Below are positions 36,788 through 46,993 of a DNA stretch of 64,000 nt, in pieces. The DNA comes from Notolepis coatsorum. Its lineage: Eukaryota > Chordata > Actinopteri > Aulopiformes > Paralepididae. The notes below the pieces were generated by a model. It ran no database searches, was not told the DNA's origin, and was given only the letters and a program-made list of their open reading frames with translations. Numbering within the stretch: position 1 is the first letter of the stretch; each line of letters begins with the position of its first letter. The stretch is from assembly GCA_963971535.1 (NCBI GenBank), contig OZ020592.1, positions 54,691,150-54,755,149 of the forward strand, read 5' to 3'. A program made the position numbers and the translations under genes.

Positions 36788-38431
36788 CGACTACCGCCCT
36801 GTAGCCCTCACCTCCATAGCCATGAAGTGCTTTGAGAAGCTAGTGAAGGGCTACATCTGTTCCTCCCTCCCCATCAACCTGGACCCTCTGCAATTTGCAT
36901 ATCGCCCCAACAGGTCCACGGAGGACGCCATAGCCCATGTGCTGCACACAGCAGCATCACATCTGGACAAGAGGAAGGGGAACTATGTGAGAATGCTGTT
37001 CATCGACTACAGCTCAGCATTCAATACCATAGTCCCCTCCAAACTCATAGCCAAGCTCAGGGACCTGGGCTTGAACTATGACCTGTGCCAGTGGGTCCTG
37101 GACTTCCTGACGGGCAGACCCCAGGTGGTAAGAGCCGGCAACTGCACCTCCTCATCCATCACGCTCAACATAGGGGCCCCCCAGGGCTGTGTTCTGAGCC
37201 CCCTCCTCTACTCCCTGTACACACATGACTGCGTAGCACAGCGGAACAACAACACCATCATCAAATTTGCTGATGACACAGTAGTGGTGGGCCTGATCTC
37301 TGCCAACGACGAAAGGGCCTACCTGGAAGAGGTAGAGAACCTGTCACAGTGGTGTCAGGAGAACTGCCTCTCCCTGAACGTCAGCAAAACAAAAGAGATG
37401 ATTGTGGACTTCAGGAGGTCGGGGGTCAAGGACTACAGCCCCCTCAGCATCGACGGGGCACCAGTTGAGAGAGTGAACAGTTTCAAGTACCTCGGAGCCC
37501 ACATATCCGAGGACTTGACATGGACCACACACATTGACAGTGTTGTGAAGAAGGCACGACAACGCCTCTACTTCCTCAGGCGCCTAAGGAAGTTCCAAGT
37601 CAGTCAGAAGATCCTTAGGAACTTCTACTCATGTACAATAGAGAGCATCCTGACCGGCAACATCACCTCCTGGTTTGGGAATAGCACTGCACAAGACCGT
37701 AGCAGACTACAAAGAGTGACACGTTCAGCCGAACGCACAATTAGAGGGGGGCTTCCCACCCTCCAGAACATTTACAACAAGCGGTGCAAGGGGAAGGCTA
37801 AGAGAATTATTAAGGACTCGAGCCACCCGAACAACTGCCTCTTTGAACTGCTGCCGTCAGGCAAGCGATACCGGAGTCTTATGGCGAGCACAGAAAGACT
37901 CAGAAGGAGCTTCTATCCCCAGGCCATCAGGCTGCTAAACGAACAATAATCGCTAAACGAACAATAATCACTATGCAACAACCATCAAATGCACACAGCA
38001 CACACACCCACACGCACACACACACTCACTCAAACAAACAACACACTGCAGCACCCACTCTCCACACTTTAGATCACACAAACACACTTACACTTTATAT
38101 TTATTGATAAAGGATTTGCACTACAACTCGTACACCTACTGTGAATTGTACCTAAACTGCACCTTGTCCATTTATGCCTTGCACTATATAGTATTGTATA
38201 TTAGTACACTGCACAGTATATTGTATGGTAACTACGTCTACGAACATTGTACATATGTCTAAACTGAACACTGTGACCTCTTTTTTTTCTTCTAATTTTT
38301 ACTATGTTTTTATTTCATACTTATCTTGTCATGCACAGTCTCTGGAGCGCAACAGTAAGAAGCATTTTGTACAAAAGTATTCTGTACTTCTGTATGACAA
38401 CTATTAAAGAAACTTGAAACTTGAAACTTGA
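36716..38431 (+). mobile_element. LINE family C (I/Nimb-like?), 5'-truncated, inserted in BEL2 leader
   Basis: It runs from CTTCATCCCCACCTGTCTGA (about 36716) to a (gaaacttgaaacttg) tail near 38431. It lies opposite to BEL2, between BEL2 sequence on both sides. It lacks the endonuclease region but has the reverse transcriptase and C-terminal parts open. The 3' UTR matches the fragments at 18604 and 61953. No clean target duplication could be read. Confidence 0.9.
36822..37949 (+). CDS. LINE-C reverse transcriptase (partial)
   Basis: 375 codons with no interruption. Homology begins upstream of the ATG, at [20 protein letters not shown] (about 36733). Motifs: [57 protein letters not shown], the catalytic FADDTVVVG, and [19 protein letters not shown]-terminal block follows with [14 protein letters not shown] and [16 protein letters not shown], ending [12 protein letters not shown]. 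It is a 5'-truncated ORF2-type protein without endonuclease, so it is dead for autonomous movement despite the open frame. It looks young. The clade is unsure; it resembles fish I/Nimb-like elements. Confidence 0.85.
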   Translation: MKCFEKLVKGYICSSLPINLDPLQFAYRPNRSTEDAIAHVLHTAASHLDKRKGNYVRMLFIDYSSAFNTIVPSKLIAKLRDLGLNYDLCQWVLDFLTGRPQVVRAGNCTSSSITLNIGAPQGCVLSPLLYSLYTHDCVAQRNNNTIIKFADDTVVVGLISANDERAYLEEVENLSQWCQENCLSLNVSKTKEMIVDFRRSGVKDYSPLSIDGAPVERVNSFKYLGAHISEDLTWTTHIDSVVKKARQRLYFLRRLRKFQVSQKILRNFYSCTIESILTGNITSWFGNSTAQDRSRLQRVTRSAERTIRGGLPTLQNIYNKRCKGKAKRIIKDSSHPNNCLFELLPSGKRYRSLMASTERLRRSFYPQAIRLLNEQ

Positions 38432-38630
38432 AACTAGAACCCGTAGGGGCCTCTATGGTCGGGGTAGTCTGGGCGTTGGGGTTAGACATACTTTTACTTT
38501 CTAGTTTTACCGCGTTTACTGTTAGTAGAAGACTAGGTTGTTGACTGACAGCGTAAGCCTCTAAGTACTGAGGGAGCCGTCGTTCGCGCTGCGGGCGTTG
38601 GTTAGGAGGATCGTTTCGTGGAGTGTTCAT
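38432..38630 (-). CDS. Short leader frame of BEL2
   Basis: It starts MNTPRNDPPNQRPQRERRLP and carries RPQRERRLPQYLEAYAV, closely like the leader frame of BEL1 (52827-53042). It lies between the primer site and the gag region and is now interrupted by the LINE. It may be a separate leader peptide or part of the Gag N-terminus. Confidence 0.6.
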
Positions 38631-38682
38631 CATAGGCCATTTCAATATTAATAACACTATATTAATATTACACTAATTACCC

Positions 38683-38699
38683 TCCGGCTCGAAGGACCA
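38683..38699 (-). promoter_or_regulatory. Primer binding site of BEL2 (tRNA-Tyr)
   Basis: The minus strand reads TGGTCCTTCGAGCCGGA, 2 nt from the LTR. It is complementary to the 3' end of vertebrate tRNA-Tyr (TCCGGCTCGAAGGA plus CCA). Confidence 0.85.
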
Positions 38700-38701
38700 A
38701 T

Positions 38702-40123
38702 TGTAACTGAGGGGTACAATTCCCTGACTGTATTACTAGATATGATACTTACTACTACTACCTTTGTACTTAATATTCGGCCACCCAGTACTCGGCATAA
38801 ATATATTATGATGAACACTGTCACGTAGATGAAACGGATCCAACACAAATGTACGAATTAGAAATAGGTCTTTATTTCTACACAGCGATGGTGTGTAGAG
38901 CAAGCACTTAATCAAATCAATCACATTTATGAATGGGAATTAGTATGCACTTTTATGGCAAGAGTATTCATCGGTATATCAATAGAGAATGTCCAATCTC
39001 TGAAGGCGCAGGTGGTACATATACGACCTGGAATAAAAGCAATGATACTTTAATGATTATAGACTGGATACACTAGGGGGGGTTAATCCGGTCGCTTGTA
39101 AGCCGACAGGAGTAGGAAGGGGGGGGGGGTAGAGTCCGGCTGCCTCATCCGGCCAAGGGTATCCCAGGTGAACCCACTGTAGTGCCGTTCAATGCGCCGG
39201 CGATCCTTGGACCGCAGATGAAAGCAGATGGACTCTTTGTGGGCCGGCGTCCTCCGGTCCACGGAGGAGAGACGTGAAGCGACCTCGTCTTGCAGAGCGT
39301 CTCCTCACCTTGCGTCCTCTCCAGGGGGGGGGGTTCCAACACACGGCAGTGTCGGGGGTCTTTATCCATGGAATAATCAACGTATACAAAGCATAATCCG
39401 TGCCTGGGAAGGCGGGCTGTCGTCGGTAGAATAATCCGGTATACAGGTCCACTCGCTCGTCGGCTCTGGGGCTCCTCGGGTGCAATCTCACATGGGGTCG
39501 ATCATCCTGGATAAACAGCCAGTTCTCTGCCCGAAACGATGGGGTACTGACTACGGTAGTATTCTCACCGCACGAAGCACTATATATTAACAGACTATTA
39601 TTAGCTTAATAGACTACGTCCAACTCGACGATATAGTGCCAAATATGACTATTCAAATATTAATATACACGATGTCTCAATACCGATGGTAGGCCGAACT
39701 TGGCCTTACTCCCACACGTGGCGTCGCGGGGAGGCTTTACGTCTGTGACTCTATTGGAGGGTAAGAAACTGGACTGAAAAGGAAGTCCTACTTTAGTAGC
39801 GCAGTATATATACGCACTATGAACAAATAGTCCCATTAGTGGTGCGGTAGCCAGATTCCTACGCGGAACTAGGACTTGTTCGTACATGTTGAGCGGTACG
39901 TTTGAACTGGGTCTGGGGGGTATGGCAGCCTGGCACCAAGGTCTCGACCAATAGTAGAATGGAGACTATTATGGGATGTTCAGTAGGCTAGAATGGATAT
40001 TCAATGCATATTGTACAAGGAATATACAAGGGATATCAAGGAATATTAGAGAATATACAAATACAATTAAATATATATATATAATAAATATATATATTCG
40101 GTTTAATCTGGCCCTTCACAACA
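38702..40123 (-). repeat. 5' LTR of BEL2
   Basis: 1422 bp, nearly identical to 30362-31795. Confidence 0.95.
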
Positions 40124-41296
40124 GCTATGATCACGGAGCAATAGTGTTAGGTGAAACAGATACATTTTCATTCATTCACTCCTCGGCTAGTAGTAGCCAG
40201 AGCCCTTTAATTAAGAGTTGCGACACGCTTTGATCTCGCCGACAGGATATCACGTGGTTCACGTAGCTACCTGTAGTTCCAATTTTACCTTCCTGTCAAC
40301 TTGATATCAGCGGGACAGAACGGCAGAACTAATTATACGGCTCTGCTACTACTGTTACAGCAATTTTTGGTACTTATTAATACAATGTGCATTGATCACT
40401 GTTGCGATATATCATTTACATATCTGCTACTTTAATATTTACATTATATCACTAGGCGATGACGGCAATTTCGAACGTTAAATGCTAGCTGTGCTAGCTG
40501 ACTTATTTTACATGAGCCATATCACCAGTTGTTACACAATCAAGCATCATTGTATTAATCAGCCCACATTATATGTGGGCTATTTATATTCAATATATAT
40601 AATAGCATGTCAGGTGAGTGGCAGAGAGACTTGTGCTTCTACACATCCTAATGCTATCTATAGTATAAGTATAGTATAAGACATTCATACATGCACATGT
40701 GAAAATGCAGTGAATATCATATCAAGCTGTTTACTCTGCATTTCTTAGCATTTACATTTCATACTGTAACCATTGATACTACTCAATTAAGCCAAGAAAG
40801 AAGTTTGGTCAACAGTACAAAATATACAAAGCAACCAATTGCATTCCACAAATTTTTTTATTATTATAGGCCTATAATATGTCCAATGTCCATGTAGAGG
40901 TCCAGTCTTCCACTCCTGTTGTTTGTAGTGCTAGGGCCTTTCTGTCACGACTGCTGCTCACCTCAGACTGGACACATGCACGTCATTATAGGGGTAATTT
41001 ATCCTAGAAAACAAAACAGGGAGATAGAGTTATGGAGTTGCTCATGCACTCTACAACAACACACATCTTGTGCATAATCTTTCTATGGCCATAAAAACAG
41101 ATAATAAACTATTCTATTTTTGATACAATTTGACTCATCTGAATTTCTACAGTTTCACTGTTTGACTCATTTAAAATATTCCACAACAGGTTCAATGTGT
41201 CCGGGTTCTTTGCAACAAGTGCTGGCCTGAAATTCATGGTGGAGCAGGAACAACGACCTCCATCTTACCAGACAACAGCATGGCTCCTGGAATTAA

Positions 41297-42117
41297 TGAA
41301 AACTTTATTTAACAGGTTGCAGAATGGGTACAATACAGTACGGCTCAATACACACAATTGTTAAGGGGATGCAGACCAGAGAAAGACGTTTGTCTTGTTT
41401 ACATTTTTATTTTTAAAATTGAGCTCACCACCTACAAGGCTTTAAAGGGTGAAGCCCCAAGCTACATTGCTGAGCTTATAACCCCTTACTGCCCTAATAG
41501 GGCTCTCCGCTCCTCCGACCAAGGAGAGCTTGTCGTCCCCCGGACCAAACTGAAAACCAAGGGTGACAGGGCTTCGTAGCACCCAAGCTATGGAATCAGC
41601 TACCTTATGAAATCAGGTCTGCTGTTAGTGTGGAGTCTTTTAAACAAGGTCTAAAAACCTTTTTATACAGTGAGGCTTTTAATTGATCATGTATGTGGTA
41701 TAACGTGTGTATGTGTGATTGTATTTTACTTCATTTATTTTTTAAGTATTCTACAATCTTGTATGTGATGTAACATGTGTGGTTATTCTATTCTGATTAA
41801 CCTTTTACTGCCTGTAAAGCACTTTGTGATTTTAATCTGGAAAAGCACTATATAAATAAAATGTACCTTACATCAGGGTCCCCCATTTTCAATTCATATA
41901 GACATTTATGACATACACAACATACATGACATTTATGGCATAGGGACATACAGGTATTTAGTACTGATACATTTGTGACATAAGCGGTATTCAAATATAC
42001 AGTACTGTTACCCATAGATCCTGACAGAGTATATACATATGATGGGGAGGGGACTGTACATTAGGAGGGGGTGGGTGGGAGAGAAATATACATACGGTGG
42101 GGAGGAGACTGTACATT
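41297..42117 (-). mobile_element. LINE family A 3' part, interrupted by L2
   Basis: On the minus strand it runs from the C-rich 3' UTR repeat, through ctgtatgtccctatgcc and gggggaccctgatgtaa, to tgcaacctgttaaataaagt. The L2 fragment at 41405-41867 interrupts it. Confidence 0.85.
41405..41867 (+). mobile_element. L2-clade LINE 3' fragment
   Basis: It encodes TYKALKGEAPSYIAELITPY and LRSSDQGELVVPRTKLKTKG, the conserved L2 C-terminus, in the open frame ending at 41579. A frame-shifted remainder (WNQLPYEIRS...) follows, then a 3' UTR ending gcactatataaataaaatgt. It is flanked by TTACAT (41399-41404 and 41868-41873), fixing the insertion into the LINE-A tail. Confidence 0.85.
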
Positions 42118-42267
42118 TCTACTAATAATATACAACCTACATATCTACTAATAATATACAAACTACATTACTACTAATAATAATCAACCTCACAACTCCA
42201 AATGACTGGGACACGTCTCTCATTAGAGTCAAGACCACGAGAGGAGAGCCAGACAGGTCTGTATCCA

Positions 42268-42650
42268 CTGTGTTATTGTCTATATATTATATTATGTAAC
42301 CTTACTGTACCTTATATGAAGACCAGTCTATCTAGTGTCATGTGTTATTGTCTATATATTATAACCTTACTGTACCTTATATGAAGACCAGTCTATCTAG
42401 TGTCATGTGTTATTGTCTATATATTATAACCTTACTGAAGACCAGTCTATCTAGTGTCATGTGTTATTGTCTATATATTATAACCTTACTGTACCTTATA
42501 TGAAGACCAGTCTATCTAGTGTCATGTGTTATTGTCTATATATTATAACCTTACTGTACCTTATAGACCAGTCTATCTAGTGTCATGTGTTATTGTCTAT
42601 ATATTATAACCTTACTGTACCTTATATGAAGACCAGTCTATCTCGTGTTG
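42268..42650. repeat. Minisatellite, about 64-bp units
   Basis: About six copies of gaagaccagtctatctagtg plus tcatgtgttattgtctatat plus attataaccttactgtacct, two of them shortened. Copies are almost identical, indicating recent expansion. Confidence 0.95.
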
Positions 42651-43077
42651 CTCACTTTAACAATAAATCTAATAAACAATGATAAACTAATGAACACCAA
42701 TATAATAACTGCAAATAATTTGGTAAATATAACGTTAGGCCAACGTCACGTCAGTATGGTAACGTTCTTAACTGCATTTAGAATCTAACAAGCTATTAAC
42801 TTACGATCAACATTAACTAAAGCTTGCTACATAAAATACCAATATTGACTAAATCCATGAGTGGTCTGCTAATGCGTTAAAATGTACAAAGTAGTAAAAG
42901 TAAAGTAAACTTACAAGCGAGTGCCGCTCGGGCGCTCGGCAACAATGAAAATGCATGGCGTTGAGCTGAGACTTGAACTACGGACCACCCCTGAGGCGCT
43001 TTACTTCCGCATTCCACGATAACAACGAAAGTGGGTCGGAGTGGCAGAACTCTTAATTAAAGGGCTCTGGTAGTAGC

Positions 43078-43377
43078 AAGGCTCTGTGCTTCCTGCCACT
43101 ACCTGCCTGTGACTCAGAGCCCCTCGCTGCCCTGCACCTGATGTGACGTCATCATTAAGATGACACACGCACGCTATGAACCATGGATTAAAATATGCAT
43201 GTGCGTGAGGTTGTGGTTTGGTCGACAAAATGTTTGATAATATGTTTTTGGATATCGATGTCATACTGTGACACTGAAATGAAAAAATATTTCATCAACT
43301 AAGATATTTAGTCAACAAAAGGCTTACCTGTATGCCTGATATGTGGTGCGAAATTTGCGAACAACGAAAAATGTACT
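43078..43377. other. Non-genic stretch
   Basis: No gene or element end is recognised between the hAT element and the next direct repeat. Confidence 0.4.
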
Positions 43378-43637
43378 TTTTATTTTATAGATTTTCCACA
43401 AATAAGGGAAGGACTCTAATAGAGCTGCATAGTTCAGGGTTTTATTTCAAAGTAGGTTTACAGATGCAAGTGTTTTTTCTCCTTTTCTGTGTTTTATTTC
43501 AAAGTAGGTCTACAGTACACATGGTAGTCTTTTTTCAAAGTAGACTACTTTTATTTTATAAATGTTCCACAAATAAGGGAAGGACTCAAATATACCTGAA
43601 TAGTTCAGGGTTTTATTTCAAAGTCGGTCTACACAGC
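43378..43637. repeat. Two-copy direct repeat
   Basis: An 88-bp block containing ccacaaataagggaaggact and gttcagggttttatttcaaa occurs at 43378-43465 and 43550-43637. Confidence 0.85.
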
Positions 43638-43899
43638 CAGTATTTTTTCTCCACTTCATAAGAGTTTGAGGTTTTCCTTTGTTATAACAGGTAAAAACAG
43701 CAATTAAAAAGTCAACATTTTTCTTTTTGTTGCTTTATAATCCTATTAATGCAACAAACTGTGTACTATAAGTATAAAGTATAATAAATCGCAAATTACT
43801 TTGGGTATGCAATTGTCAGGCGTTTTATGCTAAATGTGGAGTATGCTTGGGGATATATAAAATGTTATACACTGTTATCTTCATTTTAAGGGTAAATAG

Positions 43900-43979
43900 G
43901 TTGTGCGGCTCCCTGAGCATTTTATTTTGTGGGACGGGGGAAAATTGGCTCTTTTGATAGTAAAGGTTGCTGACCCCTG
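43900..43979. mobile_element. hAT-type MITE end
   Basis: gtaaaggttgctgacccctg (ends 43979) is the complement of CAGGGGTCAGCAACC, a common hAT terminus. The other end is not identified. Confidence 0.5.
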
Positions 43980-44028
43980 GCCTAGTCACATTGTTTATTG
44001 AACAAAAATACAACCTGCAAGTTGGCCT

Positions 44029-44983
44029 TTAACACATTAACTGCCACTCAGTTTGCCCCTCTCATACTACTCTCTGCCACCACTCTAAGCCTATGGAGAT
44101 GTTCACCTTCTTTGCAGGGCTATAACTTTTTAAATTGTATTGCTAAATTGACATTACTATGGCCCATTCAACATCGATTATCTATCGTTCAGGATGTAGG
44201 AACGTTATACGTTTTCATTCATAGATTCATACGAAAATACCGTCTAGAATATAAATATGTTTTTATCGTTTTCTGCAGTAATTCCTAGAACGCTAGTTAT
44301 AGGCCTAAACGCATAATATAGATTATCGATTGCAGTTTATTCGTGATACACGCTATATTAAAAAATCCAACTGAATACGATCCTAAACGTTATGACTCAT
44401 CATGCGCAGATTAAAGGGGGGGGGGGTCGTTTATAATTCTGTGATCGTCAGTAAATGCTTTATGTAGTATGGGTGATATATTGATCAGAGCAGTTTGCAT
44501 TAATAATAATAAACAATCACGCTGAAAGTAACGTTACTGTCCTCTTACCGTTTGCGATGAGACTGGAGGAAAAAGATCCCACTTATTTGACGTGGATCGA
44601 CTAGATCCATTTCCGGTTTGTATGGCGAAATAAACGCCCAAATCATATCGATTATTGAGTTATGGCAGCGATCCATATTCACAGATGTGTGTCTAGAGAC
44701 CCGCAACAATATGTGACTGCCGGACGCATTTCCCAGATGCATGGAGATCGACTCGATCCATTTCCGGTTTGGTAACTCGCCCGATCATCCACCAGGCGGC
44801 GGTATTGAAGCGTTGCACTGTTGTGCAGGCTCCCACTGTATCAGACCAGGCTCGGTGAGGGAATTATGAATACCATGGCAAAACAATTAAATATGATCTC
44901 AATAACGTCGTACGCCGTGGAATGGCGGAATTCGTATGACCTTGAAACACGTCGTAAGCCGTTTCCGGCGGTGGATGTGTTAA
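44029..44983. mobile_element. TTAA-flanked piggyBac-like non-autonomous element, copy B
   Basis: It begins TTAACACATTAACTGCCAC and ends with GGCGGTGGATGTGTTAA. The interior is homologous to copy A at 12376-13334 over most of its length. There is no transposase frame. Confidence 0.75.
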
Positions 44984-44989
44984 TGGCCT

Positions 44990-45135
44990 TCTGTATTTGT
45001 ATTTGATTAGTATGTTTTTTGTTTAATGCCCTTGTTTTTATGTTTTTATATTGAAACTTGATGTGTGCCGTGTTGGTCAGGACTCCCTGGAAGAAGAGAT
45101 CTTGTATCTCACTGGAACATTCCTGGATAAATAAA
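44990..45135 (+). mobile_element. Fish LINE 3' tail
   Basis: ttggtcaggactccctggaa, gaagagatcttgtatctcac and cctggataaataaa are the usual 3' end of a CR1/L2-group fish LINE. The Gypsy-like element landed in its A-rich tail; the tail resumes at 61192 (taaaggataaataaa). Confidence 0.65.
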
Positions 45136-46931
45136 TGTAGCAGCCTGAATATTCTACTAAGTATTCAGAAGTGCTAACTAACTGTTACTTTCCCTGTGTG
45201 TGTATAACGTGTGATAAACAGTGTTCCTTTGGATAGCTCGCCCAGTCTAATAACGAGGTGAGGTGCTACTCTTCTCCGGCTTCAGTATGGATCACTAACA
45301 ATAACATTGAAGCACCTATTCCCTTTCTGGAGTGGTCCTAGAGTGGGATCAGTGGCGGTTGCCAGCAGGGGGCGAAGTGGCAGTGGTGGCAGGTGGAGCG
45401 GAGGAGAGAGGGAAGCAACGAGGAAGAGGGAGTTACCTGGGAGCAAGAGGACCAGGAAGCTCTCTTCGGCAGTGGACTTGACCGTGAACAGTCGCAGTCA
45501 CAGCGGGCGTGTGCTCTGGAAGAGCCCCGTTGCAGAAGTTATGAGGAGAGCCCCGTTGGAACGAGCAACGGGTGATAAGAAGTACTTGCTAGTTGACGGG
45601 TTATCCTAGAAGTACCAGCGATAGTGTGTGAGTAAGCGATACGAAGGACTAACGTCTAGAGTTAACGGGACTAACGTCTATAGTTAACGGGTTATAGTAG
45701 TAAGTGTGTGGTGTATTAGCATGCTGCTAACGGCTCCGTCTGACTCCAGTAGACTACCGGGCGCGCGGCGCTGAAGACCGGTGGTATAGTCAGCCACGTT
45801 GCGTTAGTAGTACAACCGATATAGCAGGAGGGTGCATCCAGACCCGAAGCTTAGCTGTGTTTAGGGTAGCAACAGTATTAGCAGTTTGCGCGACAGCAGC
45901 AAGCAACAGCCAGCAGTGGACGTCCCCCAGACGTTACAGAGGACGCCTCTTCCCACCAGCAGAGGTCGCCATCACAGCACGCTCCTCCAGCTAACCACTG
46001 CCCATGCTGTTCGCCCAGCCCGCTGGCTGTGCTCACGGGATCGCCGACGCCATCTTGTCACCTGGACGAGAGGTGATAAGAGTGGGTCCGCCATCTTGGC
46101 TAAGTACGAACGGTACCTCGTGTATCCACGTCAACGTCCATTCAAGTGAACGCTAACAACCAGTGTCTAAGGGGTACCCCAAACAATTTAAGCCGGCTTT
46201 AGTGTAGGTTTTATTTTGGTAACGTGGGCCCACATTTACTTGGTTTTCTTTTGGTATTTTATTATTCTTGTTATTTGAATTCCCAATGTTTCTCTACTTT
46301 ATGCCTGGGTCTCCCCTAGTACAAGCGGGGTGTTCTTAATGTATTGAGCATGCGGTGCCTATGGTGGGAATAGTTTCCCCTACATTATCAGTGAGAGCAC
46401 CCGGTGCCATGTATGAATAAATCTGAAGTATTATCTGTAACTGATAACCTGCCCAGGCTTCAATACAAAGTAGACCTTATTGGGAGCACTGTGTGTGTGT
46501 CTGTTTCTTCCATTTGCTAATCTAACCCCTGGGTAAATATTGTGACTGCATAATTATTTAACCCTTACACCCCATTCACAGAATAGCATTTGAAGGGTCT
46601 ATACAGGTGGTCAAGGAAGGGTACTGCTTAAAGGGAAGCCCAATAATACTATTGAACTGACAGTCACTGGGTGTGGGAGGGCTGTCGGAGGTACTGGGGG
46701 AAGTGAGAGTGTGTGGGGAGCTACTGCTGACCGCCTTGGAAGGCGAGGGAGACCAGAGTACCAGTCCCCAGGTTAGTAAATCCTGGGCCCCATCCACTCC
46801 TGCTGCAAGCCCTCCAGAACGACGTTCCGGGCCAAAGACGGGGGTACATATAGGTCCAATTCTATAGTATCCTACTACCCAGTGTCTGTGTACTACTACT
46901 CCCACAAGCAGGGATAATCCACCCTTCTACA
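45136..46931 (+). repeat. 5' LTR of the Gypsy-like element
   Basis: 1796 bp. It carries open frames of about 87-105 codons on the plus strand that are also present in the other copies, two YY1-like sites, and AATAAA near 46415. Confidence 0.95.
46048..46099 (+). promoter_or_regulatory. Paired YY1-like sites in the 5' LTR
   Basis: CGCCATCTTG (46048-46057) and CCGCCATCTTGG (46088-46099). The same pair lies at 60308-60317 and 60348-60359 in the 3' LTR and inverted in the solo LTR. Inferred from the consensus only. Confidence 0.55.
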
Positions 46932-46993
46932 TTTGGCATCGCGAACAGGATCAACATCCTACTCCACTTCCTTGACAGACCAGTAGAGAGACC

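Larger units (their letters stand above)
30362..40123 (-). mobile_element. BEL/Pao LTR retrotransposon (BEL2), recent copy
   Basis: It has direct LTRs of about 1.43 kb and an exact 5-bp target duplication GCTAT (30357-30361, 40124-40128), typical of BEL/Pao. The minus-strand order is LTR, tRNA-Tyr primer site, short leader frame, gag-pol frame, purine tract, LTR. The LTRs differ by about two substitutions and a few small length changes, so it is very young. A family-C LINE is inserted in its leader. The copy is not whole: about two breaks, counting that insertion, and I do not see a full integrase. Confidence 0.95.
40198..43069. mobile_element. hAT-type element with nested LINE
   Basis: The left end CAGAGCCCTTTAATTAAGAG and its inverted partner at 43040-43069 form terminal repeats of about 25-30 bp. 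They are flanked by the exact 8-bp duplication GTAGTAGC (40190-40197 and 43070-43077). No transposase is recognised. The inside contains a minus-strand LINE-A copy, a 64-bp minisatellite and AT-rich DNA, so it is a non-autonomous or gutted hAT. Confidence 0.85.

Noticed and set aside
42268-42650. Possible CRISPR-like array
   Set aside because: Units are contiguous repeats of about 64 bp without unique spacers, in a vertebrate-type genome: a minisatellite.
45307-45609. 100-105-codon frame within the Gypsy-like LTR, also in the other copies
   Set aside because: All copies are nearly identical and young, so conservation is uninformative. It has no known domain and its position lies in LTR regulatory sequence.
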